Part shown: piece after piece, positions 8,281 through 16,317 of the stretch
How the letters are laid out: every line of letters begins with the position of its first letter
Numbering within the stretch: position 1 is the stretch's first letter
Origin: Marinomonas sp. CT5
Lineage (GTDB): Bacteria; Pseudomonadota; Gammaproteobacteria; Pseudomonadales; Marinomonadaceae
Direction of reading: 5' to 3'
Assembly: GCF_018336975.1 (NCBI RefSeq)
Contig: NZ_CP025572.1
Coordinates: 579,155-643,154 of the forward strand
DNA length: 64,000 bases
Made by a program: the position numbers and the translations under genes
Notes under the pieces: model-generated
The model's database searches: none
What the model was told of the DNA's origin: nothing
What the model saw: the letters and a program-made list of their open reading frames with translations, nothing else

Positions 8281-8859
8281 ATGTCTGAGTCAGTGGTGTT
8301 GATGATTATAGATATGCAGCAATGTATGTCTTGGCCTCAAGCAGGGGAGCGCAATAACCCCAATGCAGAGCATGAAATTGCTGAGCTATTGGCTCATTGG
8401 CGTGCGAGTCATGCTCCGGTTGTTCATGTACGCCATTTTTCCACAGAGCCTGAGTCTCTATTTTGGCCAGAACAAGAAGGTGTGCTGTTTCAAGACGCTT
8501 TCCAGCCTTTGGCCGATGAAAAGACCATAGAAAAGCCGGTTCCTGATGCTTTCACTTATTCCGATTTAGAGGGCTGGTTACGTGAACAGGAAGCGCAAGC
8601 ATTGGTTGTCGTGGGAGTAAGTACTAATAACTCGGTTGAATCTACAGTGCGAAGCGCAGGCAATTTAGGATTTAAAACTTATGTGGTTGGTAGCGCTTGT
8701 TTTGCGTTTGAAAAGGACGATTTTTTCGGGCAAACGCGCAGTGCGGATGAAGTGCATGCCATGTCATTGGCGAATTTACATGGTGAATACGCCACCGTCA
8801 TTAGCCAAGATGAAGCCTTTGCTTTGTTACCGAAAGAACACACAAGCCTTAGTGATTAA
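8281..8859 (+). CDS. Isochorismatase-fold hydrolase homologue with Ser in place of catalytic Cys
   Basis: The 192-residue protein has the cysteine hydrolase (isochorismatase-like) fold: Asp11 in MIIDMQQ, Lys85 in EKPVPDAF, and the nucleophile loop GVSTNNSVESTVRSAGNLGF. The position that is Cys in nicotinamidase-type enzymes (TNxCVxxT) is Ser118 here (TCG at 8632). Asp and Lys of the triad are kept. Related TNNSVE sequences occur in other bacteria as far as I recall, so this may be a standing subgroup rather than a decayed gene. The substrate is unknown. It is convergent with fecE, the stops being 9 bases apart with no clear hairpin between them. Confidence 0.85.
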   Translation: MSESVVLMIIDMQQCMSWPQAGERNNPNAEHEIAELLAHWRASHAPVVHVRHFSTEPESLFWPEQEGVLFQDAFQPLADEKTIEKPVPDAFTYSDLEGWLREQEAQALVVVGVSTNNSVESTVRSAGNLGFKTYVVGSACFAFEKDDFFGQTRSADEVHAMSLANLHGEYATVISQDEAFALLPKEHTSLSD

Positions 8860-8868
8860 GGCTTCGTA

Positions 8869-9636
8869 TTATTCCACCACGCACATTGGAGTATTGGAAA
8901 TAGGGTCTGGGTGGATCTGAGCGTTCAATGAAAAGACATCTCTTAACAGGTTTTCGGTGAGTACAGATTCTGGCGAACCCTGAGTGATGATTTCACCTTG
9001 CTTCATGACAATCAAATGATCGCAATATCGAGCCGCTTGATTGATATCATGCAGTACCGTAATGATGGTTTTGCCTTGGCGGTTCAGTTTGCGTAACAAA
9101 TGCATCAATTCTACTTGATGGCTTAAATCCATGTAGGTGGTGGGTTCGTCTAGTAATAAATAAGGCGTATCCTGTGCCAATGTCATTGCCAGCCAAACTC
9201 GCTGGCGTTGCCCGCCTGAAAGTTCGCTAACGAGCTGATCGGCCAGTTTGGTAATACCGGTTTCCTCCATGACCTTATCGATTATCACTTGATCGTCTTG
9301 GTTAATTCTGCCCCAAAATCCTGTATATGGACTGCGTCCGTAAGCGACCAAATCTTTGACTTTTATCCCTTCTGGAATGGGTTGAGTTTGTGGCAGCAAG
9401 GCCAGTTGTTGAGCCAACTTTTTAGACGATATGCCATGAAGGTTTTTACCTTGCCAGTGAATTTGTCCCTCCAATGGTGACAAAATACGAGCCATGGCTT
9501 TGAGTAAGGTCGATTTACCACAGCCGTTTGGCCCGAGTAGGGCAATGATTTTTCCTTCAGGAATACTTAGATCGACCTGTTTGACGATGGCTTTATTGTG
9601 GTAGCCAACAGAGAGATTATGAGCGCTAAGAGACAT
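8869..9636 (-). CDS. fecE: Ferric citrate-type ABC transporter ATPase FecE
   Basis: The 255-residue ATPase has Walker A LGPNGCGKST, signature LSGGQRQR, Walker B YLLLDEPT and the switch His (ITVLHDINQAARY). It is typical of FecE/FepC siderophore importers. It is the last gene of a four-gene operon running fecB, fecC, fecD, fecE, and starts 3 bases after the fecD stop. The ATPase powers passage of a ferric chelate through the FecCD channel into the cytoplasm. The symbol rests on operon context and the strong FecB similarity. Confidence 0.9.
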   Translation of the reverse strand: MSLSAHNLSVGYHNKAIVKQVDLSIPEGKIIALLGPNGCGKSTLLKAMARILSPLEGQIHWQGKNLHGISSKKLAQQLALLPQTQPIPEGIKVKDLVAYGRSPYTGFWGRINQDDQVIIDKVMEETGITKLADQLVSELSGGQRQRVWLAMTLAQDTPYLLLDEPTTYMDLSHQVELMHLLRKLNRQGKTIITVLHDINQAARYCDHLIVMKQGEIITQGSPESVLTENLLRDVFSLNAQIHPDPISNTPMCVVE

Positions 9637-9639
9637 AAA

Positions 9640-10599
9640 TCATTTTGTCCTAAGGAGAAGCCAAAGAAAATACGGAGCACCAATAATGGCCGTCATAATA
9701 CCAGCGGGTAATTCGATCGGAGGGTCAATGGTGCGTGCCACAAGATCCGCCAACAGCAACAAAACCGCCCCCACTAACATGGTAGAGGGCAAGAGTATTT
9801 GATGGCGACCTCCGACTAGCTTGCGGGTCAAATGAGGGGCCACCAAACCTAAAAATCCGATAGGGCCACAAATCGCCACACAAGAGGCGGTGAGTCCAAC
9901 AGCAACCGCCAAGGCAACTAAGCGCAGTTTGTTTGCCTTGATACCAAGGCTAATGGCGCTGTCATCGCCAAGGTGTATCAGGTTTAGCGGCTTGGCAAGC
10001 CCAAGAGCGGCAGGTACAAGCAACAACCAAGGCAACAACATTGAAAGCTGGCTCCAACCTCGTCCCCACAAACTGCCCGTTAGCCAAAGCAGTGCATTAT
10101 TGATTTCTAGCGGTTTTACCAGCATGAGAAAATCGACACTGCTTGCGTACAGCGCAGCCAATGCCACACCAGTAATCGCCAATTTAATGGTGCTACTATG
10201 CTGACCACATAACCACCACAGAGTGATGGCAGCGATAAAACTGCCAATCAAGGCCACTTCTGGTAGCCAGCGCACATCAGCGGTTGGGAAAAATGTCATA
10301 TAAATCACAGCGGCGAGACCTGCCCCATGACTGACACCAAGCACATCGGGTGAAGCCAAGGGGTTACGAATTACGCCTTGTACCAAGGCACCCGCCAGCG
10401 CCATCATAGCGCCAACTAACATGGCTAAAATAGTACGCGGAAGGCGGTATTCATGAAGAGTAAAGTAATGCTCATTGCCGCTTTGAAACCCTTCAAGCAT
10501 TTGATTGAAAGGAATAGAAACCGCACCAAACATTAAGTTTGCGACCAGTAACCCTAGCAAAACGAATAGTAAAAAAGGCAGGGATCGCGAGGCCATCAT
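9640..10599 (-). CDS. fecD: Ferric citrate-type ABC transporter permease FecD
   Basis: This 319-residue FecCD-family permease has about nine or ten membrane helices. Conserved motifs include HEYRLPRTILAMLVGAMMALAG near the N-terminus (two parts: HEYRLPRTILA and GAMMALAG), VIRNPLASPDVLGVSHGAGL, CGPIGFLGLVAPHLTRKLVG (coupling region for the ATPase) and PIELPAGIMTAIIGAPYFLWLL. It pairs with FecC to form the channel. Its start codon overlaps the fecC stop in an ATGA arrangement, indicating translational coupling. Confidence 0.9.
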   Translation of the reverse strand: MMASRSLPFLLFVLLGLLVANLMFGAVSIPFNQMLEGFQSGNEHYFTLHEYRLPRTILAMLVGAMMALAGALVQGVIRNPLASPDVLGVSHGAGLAAVIYMTFFPTADVRWLPEVALIGSFIAAITLWWLCGQHSSTIKLAITGVALAALYASSVDFLMLVKPLEINNALLWLTGSLWGRGWSQLSMLLPWLLLVPAALGLAKPLNLIHLGDDSAISLGIKANKLRLVALAVAVGLTASCVAICGPIGFLGLVAPHLTRKLVGGRHQILLPSTMLVGAVLLLLADLVARTIDPPIELPAGIMTAIIGAPYFLWLLLRTK

Positions 10600-11597
10600 A
10601 GTGTTCTCTTACGGACAAGGTAGATGAAAAATGGCGCTCCGATGAGCGCTAAAATGGCGCCAGCGGGTGTTTCGGCAGGATAAATAATGGCTCGACTTAA
10701 TGTGTCGGATAACACCACTAAACAGGCACCTAGCAGCATAGCCACAGGCAAAAATTTGCGATGATCTTGTCCGATCAATATTCTTGCCATATGAGGAATG
10801 AGCAGTCCGACGAAGCCAATGGCTCCCACGCTACTGATGGCGCTACCCACCAAAAGCAATACTAAAAAGCTGCCCCCCAATTTTATCCACATAAGTGACA
10901 CACCAAGGTTACGCGCATTGTCGTCACCAAGTTGCAGTAGATTGAGGGTCGGAGCCATCAATATTGCGCCTAATAATCCGGCGACACAAAAGGGCCAAAA
11001 AGCATCAAAAGTTTGCCATCTTGCATCGGATAAACTGCCCGCTAGCCAAGTGAGTACACCAGATGCTTGATCTTCTTCCATGATGATGACAGCTTTGGTT
11101 AGCGCCGCGCATAGGGCGGAAATGGCTACGCCTGCAAGAACTAAACGGCCGTGCTCGTTTCCCCCTCGCCAAGCGCTGCCAAGCAACATCACTAACGCCC
11201 AAGCCGTGCCACCGCCAATAATCGCCGCGAAGGAGGTACCGAGTAAACCAAACCAAGGAGCAATGGTTGAAACCAAAGCCATACCAAGCGCCGCACCGGC
11301 GTTGATCCCCAAAACAGAGGGGGAAGCGAGCGGGTTTTGCGTTAGGGCTTGCATGATGACACCAGCCGCGGCGAGATTGGCGCCTACCATGATGCCAATA
11401 AGGACTCTTGGCAGTCGTAAGTCATGAACAATATGCTGAGCAATACTGTCGTTATTCATATTGTACAAAGCTTGCACGGCATCCATCGCTGAAATAGGAA
11501 TGGCCGACCAACTGATTAGACTAACTAATGAGCAAGCGAATAAAGCGAGAAGCAAGACCGTGCATTGAGCAAAAAAAGCGAGACGCATTGGGATCAT
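10596..11597 (-). CDS. fecC: Ferric citrate-type ABC transporter permease FecC
   Basis: This 333-residue paralogue of the next gene has the same FecCD motifs: HDLRLPRVLIGIMVGANLA, LTQNPLASPSVLGINAGAAL, GFVGLLIPHMARILIGQDHR and AETPAGAILALIGAPFFIYL. About ten membrane helices are predicted. The gene overlaps fecB upstream and fecD downstream by 4 bases each, so the transporter is made as one tightly coupled unit. An alternative start lies three codons downstream at 11588. FecC and FecD are close to each other, so which is which rests on gene order. Confidence 0.9.
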   Translation of the reverse strand: MIPMRLAFFAQCTVLLLALFACSLVSLISWSAIPISAMDAVQALYNMNNDSIAQHIVHDLRLPRVLIGIMVGANLAAAGVIMQALTQNPLASPSVLGINAGAALGMALVSTIAPWFGLLGTSFAAIIGGGTAWALVMLLGSAWRGGNEHGRLVLAGVAISALCAALTKAVIIMEEDQASGVLTWLAGSLSDARWQTFDAFWPFCVAGLLGAILMAPTLNLLQLGDDNARNLGVSLMWIKLGGSFLVLLLVGSAISSVGAIGFVGLLIPHMARILIGQDHRKFLPVAMLLGACLVVLSDTLSRAIIYPAETPAGAILALIGAPFFIYLVRKRTL

Positions 11598-12487
11598 GTG
11601 TTTGCGTTAAAAACCTTATACAAGTCTTTGCCCATGGTTTCCGCAGAAATGATGCCGCGGCAACGAGACCAAGTATTTGGATTCACATAGAAAATATGGT
11701 GGTTTTTTGCGGCTTTCAGAATCCGCCAAAGTGGCTCTTTTTCCCATTTATTGACAATACTTGGCGTCACGTAATTGCCGACGAGAAAGTAATCAGGGTT
11801 CACAGCAAGGAGCTGTTCTAAACTGGTTTGGCGATAAGCATCGTCGTCTCGGCCGGTATTGGCATTTTTTAATCCTAAGGCTCGAATAACACCGCCAGCG
11901 TAGGAATCCGAAGTGTGTAGAAACAACGCGTCATCACGAGCCACACCAAATTGTACTTCTTTGCCTTTCGGTAAGTGTTTGGACAAATCAGCCATAATAT
12001 CGGCGTGTTTTTTCAAGCGCGCTTGCATTTGTTTGTCTTTACCAATGGCTTTGCCGATGATGGCCGTGGCTTCCAGGTTTTCTTCGTAGGAAGCGCGTCG
12101 AGATGGGAGAATCAAGGTAGGAGCTATCTTTTGTAAGTCGGCATAAACGCCTTCATGACGAGAAATATCGGCGATAATAAGATCTGGTTTTAGGGATGAA
12201 ATGGTTTCTAGACTGGGCTGAGAGCGTGTACCAACGGATGTCCATTCCCCAATTTCATTGCGAACCTCTTGAAGAATACGGCTTGGCTCTTTGTCATCGG
12301 CCACACCCACAGGGCTGACTCCCACCGCCGCTAAGGCGTCCACAAAAGAAAATTCCAAGACCACGATTCGCTTTGGTGTGTAGTCCAAAGTAAAGGTGCC
12401 TTTGCTGTCTTGAACGGTAACGGCTTGGGAAAGTGAACAAAAACAAATGGATAGAATCGATAGAGCAACCGACAGAGCGCGTTTCAT
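11594..12487 (-). CDS. fecB: Periplasmic ferric citrate-type binding protein FecB
   Basis: After a signal peptide (about residues 1-22, MKRALSVALSILSICF then SLSQA), the protein carries blocks I recall as near-identical in E. coli FecB: TPKRIVVLEFSFVDALAAV, VGTRSQPSLE, LKPDLIIAD and LEQLLAVNP. It delivers a ferric chelate, probably ferric dicitrate, to FecCDE. ATG 12487 follows an AAAGG element. The longer frame starting at 12535 would run through the Fur-box-like site and spoil the signal peptide. It is the first gene of the operon. No fecA receptor and no fecI/fecR pair lie beside it, unlike in E. coli. Confidence 0.92.
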   Translation of the reverse strand: MKRALSVALSILSICFCSLSQAVTVQDSKGTFTLDYTPKRIVVLEFSFVDALAAVGVSPVGVADDKEPSRILQEVRNEIGEWTSVGTRSQPSLETISSLKPDLIIADISRHEGVYADLQKIAPTLILPSRRASYEENLEATAIIGKAIGKDKQMQARLKKHADIMADLSKHLPKGKEVQFGVARDDALFLHTSDSYAGGVIRALGLKNANTGRDDDAYRQTSLEQLLAVNPDYFLVGNYVTPSIVNKWEKEPLWRILKAAKNHHIFYVNPNTWSRCRGIISAETMGKDLYKVFNANT

Positions 12488-12514
12488 GATACAGCCTTTA
12501 AAAGTAAAAAACAT

Positions 12515-12533
12515 GATAATGATAACACTTCTC
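12515..12533. promoter_or_regulatory. Fur box-like site upstream of fecBCDE
   Basis: The 19-mer GATAATGATAACACTTCTC matches the classic Fur consensus at 15 of 19 positions, with a perfect first 11 bases. It lies 28 bases before the fecB start, where bound Fe-Fur would block initiation. Iron repression of the operon is the expected result. Confidence 0.75.
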
Positions 12534-12603
12534 AATTATATTTGAAGGCTTTTGTAGCGATTAATTCTTATGTGCTCAAGCTTAGTCTATTGCTAGCTGG
12601 TGA

Positions 12604-13599
12604 CTAGATACTTTCACCAGCTTCTATTTGGAAAGGCAGATCAATGACTCTTTTTGAAACAGGGTTTCCCTGTAAGCGGGACAATAAATGCTCGGCAGCG
12701 AGTCGCCCCATTTCTTCACGAGGTGTAATAACCGTTGCCAGTCTTGGCACCATGACGCGAGATATATCATGGCCGTGGAAACCAGCAATGCTGATATCTT
12801 GGGGAACATTAATACCTGCTTTTTGACAGGCGTAAAGGGCACCGATTGCTAAGTCATCGTTAGTACAGAAAATACCATCGGTTCCAGGCTGTTGTTGTAA
12901 TACGTCTTTGAGGAAGCTTGCTCCCAATGTAAAAGACGATGCACTGTTGGTTTTCAGGCACAAAGGCGTTAAACCATGGTCGAGCATTGCAGCTTCATAG
13001 CCCTTGATTTTGAGCAGTGTTCGTTGGTCCATTCGAGCTGCAAAATAGGCGATCTTTTGACGTCCTCGTTTGATTATAAACTCGGTCATGGCATAAGCCG
13101 CGGCCTCGTTATTGATACCGATGGCTTGTTCTATTGGTGCTGATACGGAATCCATAATTTCGATAACCGGTATACCCGCGACGGCTAACATTTTTCTAAC
13201 TCGTTCTGTGTGGTCGCTTTCTGAGATGATTAATCCGTCTACATTGTAAGAAAGTAGAGTTGCAATCCTCGCTTCTTCGGCTTCTTTACTGTAACCGTAG
13301 TGGGCCAACATGGTTTGGTAACCTGCAGGTTCTACAACAGATTCAATACCGCGAATGACTTCTGCAAATACTTGGTTCGTTAATGACGGTAATAAAACGC
13401 CAATCGCATGACTTTTAGATTTGGATAAAATATCAGGGGCACGATTTGGTATGTAGCCAAGATCCTCTAATGCCGCCGCAATCTTAGTTTGCAAGGGGGA
13501 TGAGACTTGGTCGGGGTTTCTAAGAAAGCGGCTTACCGTCATTTTCGTAACGCCTACTAAGTCAGCAACGTCTTGTAATGTCGGGCGTTTATTCTTCAT
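12604..13599 (-). CDS. gntR: Gluconate repressor GntR (LacI family)
   Basis: The 331-residue protein starts MKNKRPTLQDVADLVGVTKM, has a LacI helix-turn-helix and hinge, and matches the E. coli gluconate repressor in long stretches (VSRFLRNPDQVS, GYIPNRAPDILS, GVLLPSLTNQVFAEV, GYQTMLAHYGY, GIFCTNDDLAIGA, AGFHGHDIS). Its length equals E. coli GntR when the start is ATG 13599; upstream ATGs at 13614 and 13656 are possible but add no conserved sequence. It should dissociate from DNA when gluconate binds. Operator-like palindromes precede it and the TRAP operon, so it probably represses both. Confidence 0.93.
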   Translation of the reverse strand: MKNKRPTLQDVADLVGVTKMTVSRFLRNPDQVSSPLQTKIAAALEDLGYIPNRAPDILSKSKSHAIGVLLPSLTNQVFAEVIRGIESVVEPAGYQTMLAHYGYSKEAEEARIATLLSYNVDGLIISESDHTERVRKMLAVAGIPVIEIMDSVSAPIEQAIGINNEAAAYAMTEFIIKRGRQKIAYFAARMDQRTLLKIKGYEAAMLDHGLTPLCLKTNSASSFTLGASFLKDVLQQQPGTDGIFCTNDDLAIGALYACQKAGINVPQDISIAGFHGHDISRVMVPRLATVITPREEMGRLAAEHLLSRLQGNPVSKRVIDLPFQIEAGESI

Positions 13600-13634
13600 G
13601 TTAGAGCTTTTCATACCAGTGACGTATCCATGTA

Positions 13635-13650
13635 TTGTTACAAGTAACAT
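13635..13650. promoter_or_regulatory. GntR operator-like palindrome upstream of gntR
   Basis: TTGTTACAAGTAACAT matches the GntR palindrome ATGTTACCGGTAACAT at 13 of 16 positions. It lies 36 bases upstream of the gntR start and implies autoregulation. Confidence 0.65.
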
Positions 13651-13754
13651 TATCATAAGCCATTCATGGCTAGAAACAAAAATTAGATGCTAGTGTTTTT
13701 TTGTCAATAAAAGAGGAAAATGTATTGAGGGTAAGTATTCACTAATGTGTTTAG

Positions 13755-13782
13755 CAAGAGACGTAAAAGATTACGTCTCTTG
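13755..13782. terminator. Hairpin downstream of gntK
   Basis: Perfect 12-base arms (CAAGAGACGTAA and its complement) enclose the loop AAGA, just beyond the gntK stop. The flanking U-tract is weak. It separates the transporter-kinase operon from gntR. Confidence 0.65.
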
Positions 13783-13789
13783 TAAAACA

Positions 13790-14281
13790 CTAGTGTTTTC
13801 CTAAAAGCATAAGCGCCTCGTTTAAAACACTATCAGCATTTTGAGAAATGTCGATCACTAGCGCTTCTTCTGCGGTTGGCTCAATCAAGGTAGCAAATTG
13901 GCTTTCTAGCATATCTCTGCCATTAAAATAATGGCCGTCACGCTTTTGGTGACGCTGCCAAATGGTATCGATACTTCCTTTAAGGTAGATCATGGTGACA
14001 TCGTCTAGACCATCACGCAGCATGGCGCGATATTCTGGTTTTAAACCAGAACATGCGATAACGGCAGTTGGGTTATTAATTAAAATGGCGTTTAGTGTTG
14101 CCAGCCAGTCTTTGCGGTCCTCGTCCGTGAGAGGTGTGCCTTGTCGCATTTTATTTACGTTTGCTTGGCTATGAAAATCATCACCATCAAAAAACGGATA
14201 GTCCAATTTGTCGGCGATACTTTTACCTATCAAGGATTTTCCTGAACCTGATACGCCTAAAACTACAATTCTCTTTGTCAT
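13790..14281 (-). CDS. gntK: Gluconokinase
   Basis: The 163-residue kinase has the P-loop GVSGSGKS at its start, FFDGDDFHSQANVNKMRQGTPL (parts: FFDGDDFHSQANVNKM and GTPLTDEDR) for gluconate binding, and CSGLKPEYRAMLR. These are diagnostic for GntK-type gluconokinase, which makes 6-phosphogluconate for the Entner-Doudoroff and pentose phosphate routes. It is the last gene after the TRAP permease genes, with an 85-base gap. Having the kinase, the repressor and a transporter together indicates that the transporter carries gluconate. Confidence 0.93.
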   Translation of the reverse strand: MTKRIVVLGVSGSGKSLIGKSIADKLDYPFFDGDDFHSQANVNKMRQGTPLTDEDRKDWLATLNAILINNPTAVIACSGLKPEYRAMLRDGLDDVTMIYLKGSIDTIWQRHQKRDGHYFNGRDMLESQFATLIEPTAEEALVIDISQNADSVLNEALMLLGKH

Positions 14282-14298
14282 CTTCTTAAGTCCTTATT

Positions 14299-14320
14299 GC
14301 CTTGCTGGGGTCTGCAAGGC
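14299..14320. promoter_or_regulatory. Intercistronic hairpin between TRAP permease and gntK
   Basis: GCCTTGC and GCAAGGC arms, 7 bases each, enclose an 8-base loop in the 85-base gap. It may tune kinase expression or mRNA stability. No U-tract follows, so it is not a clear terminator. Confidence 0.35.
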
Positions 14321-14366
14321 CACAGTGTCGTTCAAAAAGCCGTATTGAACGGCAGGTCTCAATGGG

Positions 14367-15683
14367 TTATTTCCACCAGAGGGCCAGCTCAGGGAAGAAT
14401 ATGACTAAGCCGAGCACAAGCACCTGTAAACCAATAAACGGCATTAATGAACTAAAGATCTCACCAAGACTAATGTCTTTAGGTGCAACCGACTTCAGAT
14501 AAAATGCCGCAGGGCCAAAGGGTGGTGATAAGAAAGACACCTGCATATTTAGACAGAACACCACACCGAACCAGATTGGGTCTAAACCAAGTCCCGTAAT
14601 GATTGGCACAAAAATTGGCATTGTTAACAGCGCAACACCAACCCAGTCTAAGAACATGCCGAGCACAAGTAAGATGATCATCATGATCATGATGGTGCCC
14701 ATCACGCTACCACCGCTTAGAGCAAGAATGGTTTCTTCAACGAAATCGATACCACCCATTAGGTTGTAAACGCCTACTAGTGCGGTTGCCCCAATACCGA
14801 TCCAGATGATCATGCCACAAGTACTCATGGTGGCCTTGGCGCTGTCTTTTAACATTGCGAAATTCAGTTCACCACGAATCGCTGCACTAATGATGATGCC
14901 GACAACACCAAGTGCTGATGCTTCAGTAACAGAAGCCACACCAGTATAAATACTGCCTAAAACCATCATCACAGTCAGCAGAGGAAACAATAGCGCTTTA
15001 AAATAGTTAACATCTTTGTCCGCAGCTAGCTCTTCTTCGCTCGGCAATGGCGCATATTCAGGATGAAGGCGAGAGATGATTAACACATAAGCCATGTAAG
15101 CGAAGGCAAGAATAAACGCAGGTAAAAATGCCGCTTTGAACAAATCGCCTATGGACACGCTAGCGGTTAAACCATAGATAATTAATACGATACTTGGCGG
15201 TAACATGGTGCCTAATGCACCACCGGCACAGGTAACACCGATTGCCAGTTTGCGGTTGTAGCCAAGACGTAACATTTGCGGTAAAGCTAAGATACCAAGC
15301 AATACGGTTTCGCCACCAATAACGCCTGACATAGAAGCCAAAACGATAGCAACCAACAAGGTTTGTACGGCAACACCGCCACGTAGTTTTCGACCAAAAA
15401 CCTTCATCGCATCAAACAGATCTCGGGCGATACCGGACCTATCTAATAAGGCGGCCATGAGAACAAACATCGGTACAGCAAGAAACACATAGCTACCAAC
15501 GAAGCTGTACAAACGGCTAGTGATCAAAGGCAAAGCGCCAACGCCAAACCAACCGATTGCAAAAACAAGTGCTACTAACGCGGTAACAAAGGCTAATTGC
15601 ATGCCCGTTAGCAGTAATAAAATCATCGAACCGAGCATGAGGAGACTGCCGTAGCCTATGCCCATTGCGGATAAATCAAACAT
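14367..15683 (-). CDS. TRAP transporter large permease (DctM type), probable gluconate
   Basis: This 438-residue DctM-family protein has about 12 membrane helices. Motifs include the FVGSYVFLAVPMFVLMAALLD region (parts: FLAVPMFVLMA), GGVAVQTLLVAIV, SGVIGGETVLLGILALPQML, GGALGTMLPPSIVLIIYG and LNMQVSFLSPPFGPAAFYL. It forms the sodium-coupled import channel with the small subunit, whose gene overlaps it by 8 bases. GntR sites upstream and gntK downstream argue for gluconate. TRAP systems import sugar acids in other bacteria. The substrate is inferred from context. Confidence 0.9.
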   Translation of the reverse strand: MFDLSAMGIGYGSLLMLGSMILLLLTGMQLAFVTALVALVFAIGWFGVGALPLITSRLYSFVGSYVFLAVPMFVLMAALLDRSGIARDLFDAMKVFGRKLRGGVAVQTLLVAIVLASMSGVIGGETVLLGILALPQMLRLGYNRKLAIGVTCAGGALGTMLPPSIVLIIYGLTASVSIGDLFKAAFLPAFILAFAYMAYVLIISRLHPEYAPLPSEEELAADKDVNYFKALLFPLLTVMMVLGSIYTGVASVTEASALGVVGIIISAAIRGELNFAMLKDSAKATMSTCGMIIWIGIGATALVGVYNLMGGIDFVEETILALSGGSVMGTIMIMMIILLVLGMFLDWVGVALLTMPIFVPIITGLGLDPIWFGVVFCLNMQVSFLSPPFGPAAFYLKSVAPKDISLGEIFSSLMPFIGLQVLVLGLVIFFPELALWWK

Positions 15684-16233
15684 CTTTACGTTTCCTTAAA
15701 CCATTTAATTCTTGTACTAGGTGCAAGAAAAACTGCACAAACATGATACAGAGCGTCATAAAGATCATGCCTTTAACTAAGGCTGGGAAAACAGGATCCC
15801 AAGCGGATCCAGATGTTTCTAAACGAATGTCACCAAAGGGAGTAAGCCAAGAGTCTTGCACCATCTGATATGCTGCCCAGCTAAGCAAACTGGTAAAAAT
15901 TAGCCCCATAACATGATGAAAAACATTCAACCAACGGCGGGTCGTGTCTGAGACGAGGTCATAAATCAGCACCACACGAACATGTTTATTGATTGATAAA
16001 GCGTAAATACCACCATAAACGAACAAACAGCCCCCTAAAAATGAAGCGGTTTCGTGAACCCAAATGGTGGGGGCATTGAAGAGGTAACGCATCAATACTT
16101 CGTAAAATGAAATGCCAACAGTGAAGATAAACAACAAGCTGATAAAGTTGCCAAAGCGGTAGATCAAACGATCTAGCGCATTTCTTGGCTGTTCAGAACT
16201 GTCTAGTGTCTGTGGATGAATTTCGTCTTTCAT
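15676..16233 (-). CDS. TRAP transporter small permease (DctQ type)
   Basis: This 185-residue protein has four membrane helices. DctQ features include the FTVGISFYEVLMRYLFNAP segment (conserved Glu and Arg-Tyr), the WVHETASFLGGCLFVYGG segment, and SINKHVRVVLIYDLV. The short basic tail ends in KRKDV. It links the periplasmic binding protein to the large permease. It lies 84 bases after the binding-protein gene and overlaps the large permease gene by 8 bases, so the two membrane subunits are translationally coupled. Confidence 0.88.
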   Translation of the reverse strand: MKDEIHPQTLDSSEQPRNALDRLIYRFGNFISLLFIFTVGISFYEVLMRYLFNAPTIWVHETASFLGGCLFVYGGIYALSINKHVRVVLIYDLVSDTTRRWLNVFHHVMGLIFTSLLSWAAYQMVQDSWLTPFGDIRLETSGSAWDPVFPALVKGMIFMTLCIMFVQFFLHLVQELNGLRKRKDV

Positions 16234-16253
16234 GATTATGGTCCAATGAAAAG

Positions 16254-16286
16254 CAGGCGCTGATGCGATTACTCATATCGCGCCTG
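16254..16286. promoter_or_regulatory. Intercistronic hairpin after TRAP binding-protein gene
   Basis: CAGGCGC and GCGCCTG arms, 7 bases each, enclose a 19-base loop between the binding-protein and small-permease genes. Such hairpins commonly protect upstream mRNA or reduce read-through, giving more binding protein than permease. Function is inferred. Confidence 0.4.
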
Positions 16287-16317
16287 TTTTGTTGGTTTAG
16301 AAGGATTCTAATTGAAC

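Noticed and set aside
11080..11427. 115-codon plus-strand frame inside fecC
   Set aside because: It is antisense to strongly conserved permease motifs, is Pro/Ala-rich as expected of a mirror frame, and lacks a ribosome binding site.
12488..12535. Longer fecB start at 12535
   Set aside because: It would cover the Fur-like site and place 16 residues before a clean signal peptide; ATG 12487 has its own ribosome binding site.
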